A stretch of DNA of 64,000 nucleotides from Halothiobacillus diazotrophicus (GTDB lineage: Bacteria; Pseudomonadota; Gammaproteobacteria; Halothiobacillales; Halothiobacillaceae). The stretch lies in the NCBI RefSeq assembly GCF_001663815.1, contig NZ_CP016027.1, positions 2,232,501-2,296,500 of the forward strand, written 5' to 3'. The position numbers and the translations under genes are program-made. The notes below the pieces were generated by a model. That model saw only the letters and a program-made list of their open reading frames with translations, searched no databases and had not been told where the DNA came from. The number at the start of each line of letters is the position of its first letter. Within the stretch, counting starts at the first letter, position 1. Below are positions 29,710-39,388 of this stretch, piece after piece.

Positions 29710-30564
29710 GTGTCGACGCTCGGGCGACGAAAGGCATGCCACCCGCTAGGATGGCGTGCCTTTTTTGTTGCCTGGCTAATGCTCGGGTCGTGGTTGATTT
29801 CTTCCCCGGTTTGGGCCGCGCTGGTCGCCTGCCCCGAGGATCGTTCCGGACACCCGGCCACGGTTGCATATGTCGATGACGGGGATACGGTTCGTCTGAC
29901 CACGGGCGAGCGGGTTCGGCTGGCGGGCATCGATGCGCCGGAAGTCGCCCATGGTGCCTACGATCGGAAACCGGCCACGGCCGACGAACCGTTCGGGGCT
30001 GCCAGTCGGCAGGCTTTGCGGGCCATGCTGGCCCGGTCCCATAACCGGATCCTCCTCCGCTACGGTCGGGAGTCCACCGACCGCTATGGTCGCCGGCTGG
30101 CCTATCTCTATTTGTCGGACGGCGAATCGATCCAGGCGAACCTCGTCGCTCAGGGGATGGCGATGGCGGTGTATATGCCGCCGAATCTGGATCTGGCGGA
30201 CTGTCTGACATTGACGGAGCGGGCGGCCGCGCGCAACCGTGTCGGTATCTGGTCTCTGGCCGAGTACGCGCCGGGCATCGATACGGCGACCGGCGTTCCC
30301 TCGGACGTTCAGGGGGCGGCCATCATTCGGGGGCGTGTGCTTTCGGTGCACAAGTCCACGCGAACTGTGTGGGTGAATCTCGAGGGTCGTGTCGCGCTGC
30401 AGATTTCCCGGCGAGCCTGGCCGCAATTTCAGGGTGTGGATTTTCATGCATGGCGCGGCAAGACGCTCCGCGCGCGTGGCTGGCTGATCCGGGACAAAAA
30501 TCGGTATCAGGATTGGCGGATGCCGATCGAGTCGCCACGCGCCATCGAGGTGCTGTCGCGATGA
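29710..30564 (+). CDS. Secreted thermonuclease family (SNase-like) protein
   Basis: A 284-residue protein with an SNase fold at about 48-190. The catalytic Arg and Glu are seen in VRLAGIDAPEV and the second Arg in STDRYGRRLAY, matching the staphylococcal nuclease triad. The C-terminal 90 residues are a variable extension. With the GTG at 29710, the N-terminus makes a good signal peptide (basic GRRK, then a hydrophobic core, cleavage near VWA). The rpmE2 terminator lies within these first codons. The only other nearby start, ATG at 29779, would leave a signal peptide with no basic residues. The product is probably a periplasmic or outside nuclease. Confidence 0.82.
   Translation: MSTLGRRKACHPLGWRAFFVAWLMLGSWLISSPVWAALVACPEDRSGHPATVAYVDDGDTVRLTTGERVRLAGIDAPEVAHGAYDRKPATADEPFGAASRQALRAMLARSHNRILLRYGRESTDRYGRRLAYLYLSDGESIQANLVAQGMAMAVYMPPNLDLADCLTLTERAAARNRVGIWSLAEYAPGIDTATGVPSDVQGAAIIRGRVLSVHKSTRTVWVNLEGRVALQISRRAWPQFQGVDFHAWRGKTLRARGWLIRDKNRYQDWRMPIESPRAIEVLSR
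29731..29766 (+). terminator. Terminator after rpmE2, inside the nuclease N-terminal codons
   Basis: AAGGCATGCCA at 29731-29741 pairs with TGGCGTGCCTT at 29752-29762 (one G-U), and T residues run through 29766. It looks like a full factor-independent terminator 45 bases after the rpmE2 stop. It overlaps codons 8-19 of the nuclease reading frame. Confidence 0.8.
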
Positions 30565-30595
30565 TCTTGGCGGGCGGCATGCTCCTCCACAAACC

Positions 30596-30624
30596 AAAGG
30601 CCCGCATTGAAGCGGGCCTTTTTC
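30596..30624. terminator. Bidirectional terminator between nuclease and hemF
   Basis: GGCCCGC at 30599-30605 pairs with GCGGGCC at 30612-30618, with AAA on the left and TTTTT on the right. It can stop transcription of the nuclease gene on the plus strand and, less strongly, of hemF on the minus strand. Confidence 0.85.
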
Positions 30625-30664
30625 ATGGGTGACTGCCGGTTCGACAGACTGTTCGACGTTGCGG

Positions 30665-31600
30665 TTATGTCCGTTCGTCGAGCCAATCGCGGGGGCGCAG
30701 AAACTCCCGATAGAGTTCGGCCTCGGGGCTGTCCGGGGCCGGGCGCCAATCGTAGCGCCAGCGAACCTCTGGCGGCATCGACATGAGAATGGATTCCGTG
30801 CGCCCGCCGGACTGCAGACCGAATAGCGTGCCGCGGTCGTACACCAGATTGAACTCCACGTACCGGCCGCGCCGGTAGAGTTGGAAATCCCGTTCGCGTT
30901 CGCCGTAGGGCGTGTCCTTGCGACGTGCCACGATCGGCGTATAGGCCGGCAGGTAGTGATCGCCCACCGAGCGCATCAGGCCGAACGCGGTTTCGAAGTC
31001 GATGCTGCCGTCGGCGCCGAAATCATCGAAGAACAGACCGCCGACGCCGCGCGGTTCCTGCCGGTGCTTCAGCCAGAAATATTCATCGCACCATTGCTTG
31101 AATCGCGGGTAGAGGTCCGCACCAAACGGTTGGCAGGCGGCGCGTGCCTGTTCGTGCCAGTGGACGGCGTCTTCGGTAAAGCCGTAATACGGGGTGAGGT
31201 CGAAACCCCCGCCGAACCACCAGACCGAGGGCACGCCTTCCTTGTGTGCTTCGAAGAACCGCACGTTCGCATGGGAGGTCGGTGCGTAGGGGTTGCGCGG
31301 ATGGATGACCAGCGACACGCCCATGGCCTCGAAGCGGCCACCGGCCAGATCGGGGCGATGCGCCGTGGCCGACGGAGGCAGTTTCTGGCCGGTCACGTGC
31401 GAGAAATTGATGCCGGCGCGCTCGAAGACGTCCCCCCCTTCCAGGATACGGCCACGCCCCATGCCGTTCAGGGTTTCTCCCGCCGGTCGCTGCCAGTCGT
31501 CGTGCTCGAATCGGGCGGTGGGTTCCAGTGCTTCCAGACTGGCGACGATGCGATCCTGCAGGTCGGTGAGATAGTCGCGTACGCGGGTGATGTCGATCAT
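30665..31600 (-). CDS. hemF: Oxygen-dependent coproporphyrinogen III oxidase
   Basis: A 311-residue HemF that decarboxylates two propionate groups of coproporphyrinogen III in haem synthesis, using oxygen. Family blocks are [29 protein letters not shown] and [25 protein letters not shown]-type sequence near the C-terminus. The start at 31600 ([11 protein letters not shown]) follows GGAG; the frame open to 31957 reads back into tsaC. It is the last gene of the minus-strand dprA-smg-topA-tsaC-hemF run, a position aroE or hemF takes in related genomes. Use of the oxygen-dependent form fits an aerobic organism. Confidence 0.95.
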   Translation of the reverse strand: MIDITRVRDYLTDLQDRIVASLEALEPTARFEHDDWQRPAGETLNGMGRGRILEGGDVFERAGINFSHVTGQKLPPSATAHRPDLAGGRFEAMGVSLVIHPRNPYAPTSHANVRFFEAHKEGVPSVWWFGGGFDLTPYYGFTEDAVHWHEQARAACQPFGADLYPRFKQWCDEYFWLKHRQEPRGVGGLFFDDFGADGSIDFETAFGLMRSVGDHYLPAYTPIVARRKDTPYGERERDFQLYRRGRYVEFNLVYDRGTLFGLQSGGRTESILMSMPPEVRWRYDWRPAPDSPEAELYREFLRPRDWLDERT

Positions 31601-31647
31601 CGGGGATTTCTCCGGGGTGCCATGTCGGTGACGGGGCCGGGCATGGA

Positions 31648-32202
31648 TCAGGTTCTGAGCCAGTGGCCGTCGGGCCAGTGGCGGATGGCGGTGGGGGTGG
31701 CGCGCCGGTCGACGGGGCCGGACACGATCAGGTCCAGCGCATCGCCGAAATAACGACGTACGTCGATGGGGGAGCGTCCGGCCGGCCGCTGAGCCGGATT
31801 TGCGCTGGTGGAAACCAGGGCCATGCCGGCATGCCGTGCCAGCGCGCTGGCGATGGGGTGGGCCGTCACCCGAACGGCGATTTCCGTGCGTCCGCCGGTG
31901 ATCCAGTCCGGGGCAGCGGCGCTGGCGGGGACGACCCAGGTACGCGGTCCCGGCCATTGGGCGGAGAGTTGCTGCCAGTCCGACGGGGGGAGGTCGACCC
32001 AGGGACGCAGTTGGTCGATATCGGCGGCGATCAGGATCACACCCTTGCGCCAGTCGCGCACCTTCAGGGACAGGAGGCGCAACACCGCATCGGCATTGGC
32101 TGGATCGCAGCCAAGCCCGTAGACGGCTTCGGTCGGGTAGGCGATGACGCCGCCTTGTTGGATGATTTCACGGGCGCGACGGAGTTGAAACGCGGTGGGC
32201 AT
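31648..32202 (-). CDS. tsaC: Threonylcarbamoyl-AMP synthase (YrdC/Sua5 family)
   Basis: A 184-residue single-domain YrdC protein that makes threonylcarbamoyl-AMP from Thr, bicarbonate and ATP for the t6A37 modification of ANN-decoding tRNAs. Marks are [17 protein letters not shown] at the N-terminus and the [14 protein letters not shown] loop. It has no C-terminal Sua5 domain, so it is the short TsaC type. The position between topA and hemF matches the conserved gammaproteobacterial order. Confidence 0.93.
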   Translation of the reverse strand: MPTAFQLRRAREIIQQGGVIAYPTEAVYGLGCDPANADAVLRLLSLKVRDWRKGVILIAADIDQLRPWVDLPPSDWQQLSAQWPGPRTWVVPASAAAPDWITGGRTEIAVRVTAHPIASALARHAGMALVSTSANPAQRPAGRSPIDVRRYFGDALDLIVSGPVDRRATPTAIRHWPDGHWLRT

Positions 32203-32256
32203 GATGCTCGGTCAGTGGCTGTGGCGGTTGTTCGATCGATCCTGAGGCGGTCGTTG

Positions 32257-34749
32257 TCATTCCGACGCGGCGGGGGGCGTGCCGGTGGTTTTCCGGCTGC
32301 GGGTGGTCTTCTTGGGCGGGGCGGCATCGTCGCCAGCCGGTGCGGCGGCTTTCTTGGCCGTGGTCGTCGATTTGGCAGTGCTCTTGCGAGCGGCCGGTTT
32401 CTTCTCGGCCGTCGCCTTGGTGCTCTTGGCTGCTGCTGCCTTGCCCCGTGTCGTCTTTTTCTTTTCCGGTGCCGCGGCCAGCAATTCGACGCATTCCGCG
32501 TGGGTCAGGGTTTTCGGCTCCCGATCCTTGGGGATCTTGGCGTTCTTGTTGCCGTCGGTGATGTATGGGCCGTAGCGTCCGTTCAGGACGGAGATGCCAT
32601 CATCGAATTCGGCGATGACCCGGTTCTTCTCGGCCAGTTTCTTGGTCTCGATGATGACCAGCGCGCGTGCCAGATCGATCGTGTAAGGGTCGTCGTCCTT
32701 GCTCAGGGACGCGTAGCTCTTGCCGAACTTCACGTAGGGGCCGAAACGGCCGATGTTGGCCTCGACGGGCTCGCCTTCCGGTGTTTCGCCCAGTTTTCGC
32801 GGCAGCTGGAACAGATCCAGGGCTTCCTCGAGCGTGATGGTGGCAATGCTCTGGCTCCGCTTCAGGGAGGCGAACTTGGGCTTTTCCTCGTCGTCCTTCG
32901 TGCCGATCTGGGCGAAGGGGCCGAAGCGCCCAAGCCGCACGCTGACCGGCTTGCCGGATTTGGGATCGATGCCCAGTTCTCGTCCCTGGGCGGCGTCCTG
33001 GCGGCTGACGTTTTCCGCCGTGTCGGCGATGCGATCGTGGAAGGGGCCCCAGAAGGCGCGCATCAGCGGCACCCAGTCACGCTCCCCGCGCGATACGGCA
33101 TCGAGATCGTCCTCGAGCTTCGCGGTGAATTCGTAGTCGACGATATCGCGGAAATATTCCGTCAGGAAGCCGTTGACCACCCGGCCCATGTCGGTGGGCT
33201 GGAAGCGCCGCTGTTCGAGTACGACGTACTCGCGCGCCTGCAGCGTCGAGATGATGCTCGCGTAAGTCGAAGGGCGACCGATCCCGTACTCTTCGAGCGT
33301 CTTGACCAGGCTCGCTTCCGTGAAGCGCGGCGGCGGTTCGGTGAAATGCTGGTCGGCGGCGACGTCGTTCAGTGCCACTGCATCGCCCTCCACAAGCGGT
33401 GGCAGGCGGCGATCCTCATCGCTGTCGCCGGCCTTGTCGTCCTCATCTTCCCGATAGAGGGCAATGAAGCCCGGGAATTTCAGGGTCGAACCCGTGGCGC
33501 GGAAGGTGTGATCCGGCCCGGCGGCGAGGTCGACGGAGACCTGGTCGAAGACGGCGGGCGTCATCTGGGAGGCGACGGCCCGCTTGAAGATCATTTCGTA
33601 CAGCCGGAACTGGTCCTTGTTGAGAAAGGCGCGCACCGCCTCGGGCGTGTTGGCGACCGAGGTTGGTCGGATGGCTTCGTGCGCTTCCTGGGCATTCTTT
33701 GACTTGGTCTTGTACTGGACCGGGCTGGCGGGCAGATAGGGCGCGCCGTACTTGTCGCCGATGTGGGCGCGAATCTCGGTGATGGCGTCGTTCGAGAGGG
33801 TGACCGCATCGGTTCGCATGTAGGTGATCAGACCGATGGTGCCGGAGCCGATATCCACGCCTTCATAGAGCTCCTGGGCGAGACGCATCGCCCGCGAGGC
33901 GGAAAGTCCCAACTTGCGGACGGCTTCCTGCTGCAGCGTGGAGGTCGTGAACGGCGGCGCCGGATTGCGCCGGCGCTCGCGTTTGTCGACCTTGCCGACG
34001 GTAAGGCGCCCATCGGCGGCGCTCAGGATGCGCTCGCGCGCCTGGGTGGCGTCGTCCGCATTGGTGAGCGTGAATTGTTCCGCTTTTTGGCCGTCCAATG
34101 TGAGCAGGCGGGCGCTGAAGGCCGATTTTTCCGCCGCGCTGCTCTGGCAGGCGGCGGTGAGCGTCCAGTATTCCTGAGGCTTGAAGGCCTCGATTTCCTG
34201 CTCGCGCTCGACGATCAGTCGCAACGCGGGGCTCTGCACCCGGCCTGCCGAGAGGCCGGGGTTGATCTTTTTCCACAGAAGGGGCGAGAGGTTGAAGCCC
34301 ACGAGGTAGTCGAGGGCGCGTCGCGCCTGCTGGGCGTTGATGAGGTCGCCGGACAGGTCGCGGGGATGTGCGACGGCTTCCTGGACGGCCTTCTTGGTGA
34401 TTTCGTAGAAAACGACGCGGCGCGCGGTCTTGTTCTTGAGCAGGTTCGCGTCGTTCAGCAGCTCGTACAGATGCCAGGAAATGGCCTCGCCCTCGCGGTC
34501 GGGGTCAGTTGCGAGCAGCAGGGTATCGGCGGATTTCAGCGCCTTCTTGATGGCATCGACATGACGGACGTTCTTGTCGATCAGCGTGTATTGCATGGCG
34601 AAGTCATGCGCCGTGTCGACCGCGCCGTCCTTCGGGATGAGGTCGCGCACGTGACCGTACGACGCCAGGACCTCGAAACCGGGGCCGAGGTATTTCTTGA
34701 TGGTTTTCGCCTTGGCGGGCGATTCCACGATGACAAGCGTTTGGCTCAT
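32257..34749 (-). CDS. topA: DNA topoisomerase I
   Basis: An 830-residue type IA topoisomerase that relaxes negative supercoils. The N-terminal Toprim domain begins LVIVESPAKAKTIKKYLG and has the DPDREGEAISWHL acidic triad; the active Tyr is in GLITYMRTD. The C-terminal region has repeats with GRFGPF, GRFGPYVKFG and GRYGPYITDG rather than the Cys4 zinc ribbons of the E. coli enzyme, since only scattered Cys are present. The last 70 residues are a Lys/Ala/Thr-rich tail that probably binds DNA or RNA polymerase loosely. It follows smg in the same direction. Confidence 0.96.
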   Translation of the reverse strand: MSQTLVIVESPAKAKTIKKYLGPGFEVLASYGHVRDLIPKDGAVDTAHDFAMQYTLIDKNVRHVDAIKKALKSADTLLLATDPDREGEAISWHLYELLNDANLLKNKTARRVVFYEITKKAVQEAVAHPRDLSGDLINAQQARRALDYLVGFNLSPLLWKKINPGLSAGRVQSPALRLIVEREQEIEAFKPQEYWTLTAACQSSAAEKSAFSARLLTLDGQKAEQFTLTNADDATQARERILSAADGRLTVGKVDKRERRRNPAPPFTTSTLQQEAVRKLGLSASRAMRLAQELYEGVDIGSGTIGLITYMRTDAVTLSNDAITEIRAHIGDKYGAPYLPASPVQYKTKSKNAQEAHEAIRPTSVANTPEAVRAFLNKDQFRLYEMIFKRAVASQMTPAVFDQVSVDLAAGPDHTFRATGSTLKFPGFIALYREDEDDKAGDSDEDRRLPPLVEGDAVALNDVAADQHFTEPPPRFTEASLVKTLEEYGIGRPSTYASIISTLQAREYVVLEQRRFQPTDMGRVVNGFLTEYFRDIVDYEFTAKLEDDLDAVSRGERDWVPLMRAFWGPFHDRIADTAENVSRQDAAQGRELGIDPKSGKPVSVRLGRFGPFAQIGTKDDEEKPKFASLKRSQSIATITLEEALDLFQLPRKLGETPEGEPVEANIGRFGPYVKFGKSYASLSKDDDPYTIDLARALVIIETKKLAEKNRVIAEFDDGISVLNGRYGPYITDGNKNAKIPKDREPKTLTHAECVELLAAAPEKKKTTRGKAAAAKSTKATAEKKPAARKSTAKSTTTAKKAAAPAGDDAAPPKKTTRSRKTTGTPPAASE

Positions 34750-34770
34750 GGTGTTGATGCAGGCCTAGGT

Positions 34771-35268
34771 TCAGTGCAAAAGGGTGGTCGATTCGGCAAA
34801 GACCAGATCTTCCATCCAGGCGAAGGCCGCTTCTTCTCCGGGGCGGGCGAACAGGACAAGCAGAACGACCCACTTGATCGCGTCCAGGTCCAGTTCCTCG
34901 TCGCCCAGGGCTTGTGCTCGTTCGATCACGGTTTCGCGTGTTTCGGCGCTTAATACGCCAATATCTTCCAGCTGCTGCAGAAACCCGCGCGCCTCGATGT
35001 CGAAAGCCACCTGTTCCTGTTCGGTGTAGATGCGAAACGACGAGGATTTGGCCGCATGGGCGACGACGCCGGCCAGGGAAATGGACGGCGGGGTTTCCAC
35101 CGCGCCGTCCAGCCAGGAAAAGGCCCGGCTGATTTCATCGGCTTCGTATCCGGCTTCCAGAAGCTTTTTCTGCAGGTCGGCACGCAGAGGCTCGGGCGGC
35201 AGATGCGGCTCCTCTTCCATATAGTTCTCGAACAGGTACATCAGCAGGTCAAGCACGGTTTCTTTCAT
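34771..35268 (-). CDS. smg: Smg family protein (DUF494)
   Basis: A 165-residue protein starting MKETVLDLLMYLFENYMEEE, the typical Smg opening. The rest is mostly helical and acidic, with a LEAGYEADEISRAFSWLDG block. The family is conserved between dprA and topA in gammaproteobacteria. Its biochemical role is not settled. Here it lies between those two genes on the same strand, as usual. Confidence 0.92.
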   Translation of the reverse strand: MKETVLDLLMYLFENYMEEEPHLPPEPLRADLQKKLLEAGYEADEISRAFSWLDGAVETPPSISLAGVVAHAAKSSSFRIYTEQEQVAFDIEARGFLQQLEDIGVLSAETRETVIERAQALGDEELDLDAIKWVVLLVLFARPGEEAAFAWMEDLVFAESTTLLH

Positions 35269-35330
35269 TGATTCTCTCAGTCTCGTCGGCCGATGGGCCG
35301 CGGCGCGCGGGCGCTCGCCGCGCCGTCAGG

Positions 35331-36485
35331 TCAGGCGGTGCGGACGTAGAGTCCGCCGGGCAAAGTTGCCACATGTCCAGCCAATTCCAACATGAGGAGG
35401 ATGGAGGAAACTTCAGCGGGGGTCAATCCGCTCGCCGCAATCAGTTCGTCGGCCGGGCGCGGATCATACCCCAACAAGTCAAGCAATTGCTGATGTTGTG
35501 GGTCCGGGGGGCGGATCGCGGTATCCCTGTCGTCGCTGACGGAGGTTTCCGGAACCCTGGACGTGGGTGGGGGATGAAGGCGGGCACCCAGGGTGGGCAC
35601 CAGTTCTTCCAGGATATCCTGAGCGGTTTCCACGAGTTTGGCGCCCTCGCGGATCAGGCGATGCGGGCCACGACTCAGGGGATTGTGGATCGAACCGGGG
35701 ATGGCGAAGACCTCCCGCCCTTGCTCGGCGGCCAGTCGGGCGGTAATCAGGGAGCCGCTCTGCAAGCCGGCCTCGATCACGAGCACTCCTTCGGACAGGC
35801 CGCTGATCAGACGGTTCCGTCGCGGAAAATGTTCCTTGCGGGCGGGCGTTCCCGGCGGCCACTCACTGAGAAGCAGCCCTCCCGTATCAATGATTTCGTC
35901 GGTGAGTCGCGCATGCTCGCGGGGGTAGACGAGGTCCGGGCCGGTGCCCAGGACCGCAATGGTCGGCCCCGGGGCAGACAGTGCGCCCCGGTGGGCGGCG
36001 GCATCGATACCGAGCGCCAGCCCGCTGGTGATGACGAGTCCCTGTCGCGCCAGATGTTGGGCGAAGGCGCGGGCATGGCGTATGCCGCCAGTGGTCGGTG
36101 TACGGGAGCCCACGATGGCGAGCTGTGGCTCGTCCATCAGCCGGATGTCACCGATGGCGAATAACGCGGCGGGTGCATCGGGAAGGGTGTCGAGCAATGG
36201 CGGAAAACCAGGTTCTCCCCGTAGAACGAGGTGGTGATGCGGTTGTGCGTCAAGCCAGTCGAGCATGTGCCGGACCCGTGCTTCATCCCCGCGTTGCGGT
36301 TGGCTGGCGAGGTTGTTCGGCAAGCCGGCTTCGATCCATTCGGCGGTCGGCGCATTCAGTGCCCGTTGCGCATTGCCGAAGTGCTCGAGGAGTCGGCGCA
36401 GGCGTTTCGGACCCATGCCGTTGATGGTGATCAGAAAAAGTAACGCCCGACGTTCCTGAGCGTCGGGCGCTTGGGCAATGGACAT
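35331..36485 (-). CDS. dprA: DNA processing protein DprA
   Basis: A 384-residue protein. The central Rossmann-like domain has LAIVGSRTPTTGG and SGLALGIDAAAHRGAL, the family signature; an N-terminal HhH region (INGMGPKRLRRLLEHFG) and a C-terminal winged-helix (about 310-384) complete it. DprA loads RecA on incoming single-stranded DNA during natural transformation. The start at 36485 (MSIAQAPDA) is preferred; codons before it read through the end of the LysM gene. With comF and a ComEA-like protein also present, competence is possible but not shown. Confidence 0.94.
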   Translation of the reverse strand: MSIAQAPDAQERRALLFLITINGMGPKRLRRLLEHFGNAQRALNAPTAEWIEAGLPNNLASQPQRGDEARVRHMLDWLDAQPHHHLVLRGEPGFPPLLDTLPDAPAALFAIGDIRLMDEPQLAIVGSRTPTTGGIRHARAFAQHLARQGLVITSGLALGIDAAAHRGALSAPGPTIAVLGTGPDLVYPREHARLTDEIIDTGGLLLSEWPPGTPARKEHFPRRNRLISGLSEGVLVIEAGLQSGSLITARLAAEQGREVFAIPGSIHNPLSRGPHRLIREGAKLVETAQDILEELVPTLGARLHPPPTSRVPETSVSDDRDTAIRPPDPQHQQLLDLLGYDPRPADELIAASGLTPAEVSSILLMLELAGHVATLPGGLYVRTA

Positions 36486-36522
36486 CACTATCGTGAACGG
36501 TGGCGTCGGGCGCCGCGTCGAA

Positions 36523-37704
36523 TCAGTCGGCTGTCGGGGTTTGGGCCAGATCACCGATGTGGATGGGCCGCTTGGTCTTCACGACCAGAACATAGCTGGC
36601 ATGATCATAGGTGCGGAACACCATGGCGGTCCCGATCGGGAAGTCCGGCAGCTTGACCAGCGGGGGATGCGGGAGCAGGGCATCGATCCCCTTGCCTTGC
36701 TTGAGTTCCTTCGGATTCTGGGTGTAGGTGTCCTTCACGACGCGGCCGGGCTTGCTGATGCGCAGCATGTCGCCGGGCACGAGGCCGTTGTCCTTGCCGG
36801 CATTGATGATGGCGACCTGATAGGTACCCACCTGCGTGATGGCATCGGGCAGGTCGATGATCACCGCATCGATCGGCACGGCCGGGATGCTGGGTGTGAT
36901 GTCGTGATCGAACGGTTCGCCGATCATGGGGACAAGCCGGTCACCCTTGTTGACCTCGCGTTCGCTCTTGATGATGCGCAGTTCGGTCGGATCGCCGCGT
37001 TGCATGATCTTGGCCTCGCCCTCGTAGATGGTGCGGTAGCCGAGCGAAGCGCCGGTCACCGGGTCGACGAGGTGCTTGCCCTGCCGCACGATGGCGTAAT
37101 TATCCAGGCTGTCCGTCAGCGCGGGGCGCGCGTAGATCACGTCGCCCATGCTGGCCGACAGGGCGTCGTCCCGGTTGGTCAGGATGTAAGGTGTGGCATC
37201 CAGTTCCGCCTGGGTCATGATCTGGTCGTAGCTGAAGAACGGCTTGATCACGTCTAGCGGAATGCTGCTGATCGCGGCGGAATCGCCCTCGTAGCGCATG
37301 TGCGGCCGCATGGTGATGCCCAGACGCGGCCGACCGCCGATGTACATGATGCCGATCCGGTCGCCCGGATAGATCTTGTGCGGATTCTTGATCTGGCTGT
37401 TGTCGTACCAGATCTCCGGCCAGTAATAGGGATCCTTCAGGAAGTGGTTGGCGATGGACCAGAGGGTGTCGCCTTTCTTGACGACGTACTCGTCGGCGGC
37501 CAGGGACTTGAATTGGGCCTTGGTTTCTTCGGGCGTCAGCGTGCCCTTGACGGGGCCGCGCTTGGCGCCGAGCGGCAGGCCGGTAGCATTGGATTGCGGC
37601 AGGTTGGCCAGGTTGACCGGGGGGCGTTCGGCGGCGCATCCACTCAGCAATAGGGTTGCGATTGACAGCGAGAGGAGAGCAGTTAATCCGTTTGACGATC
37701 TCAT
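36523..37704 (-). CDS. LysM lipoprotein
   Basis: A 393-residue protein with a lipoprotein signal: a hydrophobic core ends in LLLSGC, so Cys is near residue 22. A LysM domain follows at about 75-125 (VVKKGDTLWSIANHFL... IYPGDRI), which binds peptidoglycan. The rest is a conserved region with a second motif resembling a LysM end (GLVPGDMLRISKPG). The start at 37704 has AGGA eight bases upstream. LysM proteins of this type sit beside dprA in many gammaproteobacteria. The role is probably in cell-wall housekeeping. Confidence 0.88.
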   Translation of the reverse strand: MRSSNGLTALLSLSIATLLLSGCAAERPPVNLANLPQSNATGLPLGAKRGPVKGTLTPEETKAQFKSLAADEYVVKKGDTLWSIANHFLKDPYYWPEIWYDNSQIKNPHKIYPGDRIGIMYIGGRPRLGITMRPHMRYEGDSAAISSIPLDVIKPFFSYDQIMTQAELDATPYILTNRDDALSASMGDVIYARPALTDSLDNYAIVRQGKHLVDPVTGASLGYRTIYEGEAKIMQRGDPTELRIIKSEREVNKGDRLVPMIGEPFDHDITPSIPAVPIDAVIIDLPDAITQVGTYQVAIINAGKDNGLVPGDMLRISKPGRVVKDTYTQNPKELKQGKGIDALLPHPPLVKLPDFPIGTAMVFRTYDHASYVLVVKTKRPIHIGDLAQTPTAD

Positions 37705-37934
37705 GGGTAACATCCTTGGGTTTTCGGCCGAAAACAAGTGCATCATCGGGCGTGCGGCGGTGCGCCAACTTTTGTTAAAGTACCATGTCGCATGGCCCCG
37801 GCTCGCGTACAATGTTGCGTTAAATGGGATTATTTGTAAAAGAATTTGCACGTTTCGTCTACTGACGGCCCGCGGTTTTTGCAAATTGGTCGAAATGATT
37901 GCTGCTTTAGGGCCCCGGTGCCCGTTTGGTGTTT

Positions 37935-38450
37935 ATGTCCCTACTTGAAATATTGCAATTCCCCGATGAGCGCTTGCGTCGGGTTGCCGAGCCGGTGAGT
38001 GCCTTTGACGCTGCGTTGAAGGAACTGACCGAGCAGATGCTGGAAACCATGTATGAATCCCGGGGGGTCGGGCTGGCGGCGACCCAGGTGAACATCCATC
38101 GTCGGCTGTTCGTGGCCGATTGCGCCGGTGACGGCGAAGCGCCCGCGCCTATGGTGTTCATCAATCCGGTCATCGTCGATCGGCAGGGCATGGTGGACTC
38201 CGAGGAGGGATGCCTGTCGATTCCCGGGATCAACGATACCGTGTCGCGGGCGGAACTGGTCAAGGTGCAGGCCCAGGATGAGCGGGGCGAAGCGTTCGAG
38301 GTGACCACCGACGGACTCCTGGCCATCTGTATCCAGCATGAGATCGATCATCTGGATGGCCGCCTGTTCATCGATTATCTCTCACCCCTCAAGCGGCAAC
38401 GGATTCGCAAGAAATTCGACAAGGTGCTCAAGCTGAAGGAGCGCCCATGA
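37935..38450 (+). CDS. def: Peptide deformylase
   Basis: A 171-residue enzyme that removes the formyl group from new proteins. All three active-site motifs are intact: GVGLAATQ, EEGCLSIP (metal Cys) and QHEIDHLDG (metal His pair with Glu). The ATG at 37935 is used; a TTG nine bases upstream is less likely. It is divergent from the LysM gene with about 230 bases between, where both promoters must lie. The stop overlaps the fmt start (ATGA). Confidence 0.96.
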   Translation: MSLLEILQFPDERLRRVAEPVSAFDAALKELTEQMLETMYESRGVGLAATQVNIHRRLFVADCAGDGEAPAPMVFINPVIVDRQGMVDSEEGCLSIPGINDTVSRAELVKVQAQDERGEAFEVTTDGLLAICIQHEIDHLDGRLFIDYLSPLKRQRIRKKFDKVLKLKERP

Positions 38451-39388
38451 CCTTGCGCGTGATTTATGCCGGTACGCCCGAATTTGCCGTGCCTGCGCTC
38501 CGCGCGCTGGCCACCGACCCGACGATCGAGCTGGTTGCCGTGTACACCCAACCCGACCGTCCGTCCGGACGGGGGCAGAAGCTGACGCCGTCGCCGGTCA
38601 AGGCCGTGGCCCTCGAACTGGGGCTGCCGGTCGAGCAGCCGATCACCCTGCGCGATGAATCGGCGCAGCAGACATTGGCCGCCTACCGGCCGGACCTGAT
38701 GGTCGTGGCGGCCTATGGACTGATTCTGCCGGTTGCAGTGCTGGAAACCCCGCGTCTGGGGGCTGTCAACATCCATGCGTCGTTGCTGCCGCGCTGGCGT
38801 GGTGCGGCACCGATCGCGCGCGCCATCGAAGCGGGGGATACGGAAACCGGGATCACGATCATGCAGATGGCCCAGGGACTCGATACGGGCGACATGCTGC
38901 TCAAGCGCGTCGAACCCATCCACCCCGAGGACACGGCGGCGACCCTGCACGATCGTCTGTCGCAGTTGGGCGGCGAGGCGCTGATGGCCGCCTTGCCGGG
39001 CATCGTCGCCGGAACACTGCCCGCGGAGGTTCAGAACGACGACGAGGCCTGCTATGCCGCCAAGCTTGCCAAGGCCGAAGGATTGATTGACTGGCGCGAA
39101 CCGGCCGAGGTGCTCGCGCGTCGCATCCGGGCCTTCGACCCCTGGCCCGCCGCTTATACCGAATTGGCGGGGGCGATGTTGAAGATCTGGTCGGCGGCCT
39201 GTGAGGATATGACCGAAGGATCCGCTGCCGAGCCGGGTACCGTGATCGCCGTGGATGCGGCGGGTTTTGTCGTGCGAACCGGGGCGGGCGCATTACGGGT
39301 CCGTACCTGTCAACAGGCGGGCGGCAAGCGTATTGCTGCCGCCGATTTTGCGCGAAACCGTCCATTGATGGGTGTTCGCCTTGGTTGA
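38447..39388 (+). CDS. fmt: Methionyl-tRNA formyltransferase
   Basis: A 313-residue enzyme that formylates initiator Met-tRNA. The N-terminal Rossmann domain starts RVIYAGTPEFAVPAL, and the catalytic block NIHASLLPRWRGAAPI with Asn and His is present, followed by the C-terminal tRNA-binding domain. It is coupled to def by a four-base overlap, the usual pairing of the enzymes that add and remove the formyl group. rsmB starts inside its last codons. Confidence 0.96.
   Translation: MTLRVIYAGTPEFAVPALRALATDPTIELVAVYTQPDRPSGRGQKLTPSPVKAVALELGLPVEQPITLRDESAQQTLAAYRPDLMVVAAYGLILPVAVLETPRLGAVNIHASLLPRWRGAAPIARAIEAGDTETGITIMQMAQGLDTGDMLLKRVEPIHPEDTAATLHDRLSQLGGEALMAALPGIVAGTLPAEVQNDDEACYAAKLAKAEGLIDWREPAEVLARRIRAFDPWPAAYTELAGAMLKIWSAACEDMTEGSAAEPGTVIAVDAAGFVVRTGAGALRVRTCQQAGGKRIAAADFARNRPLMGVRLG

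Noticed and set aside
31663-33702. 679-codon open frame on the plus strand
   Set aside because: It lies antisense to tsaC and topA, whose families are certain. Long antisense frames are common in GC-rich coding DNA.
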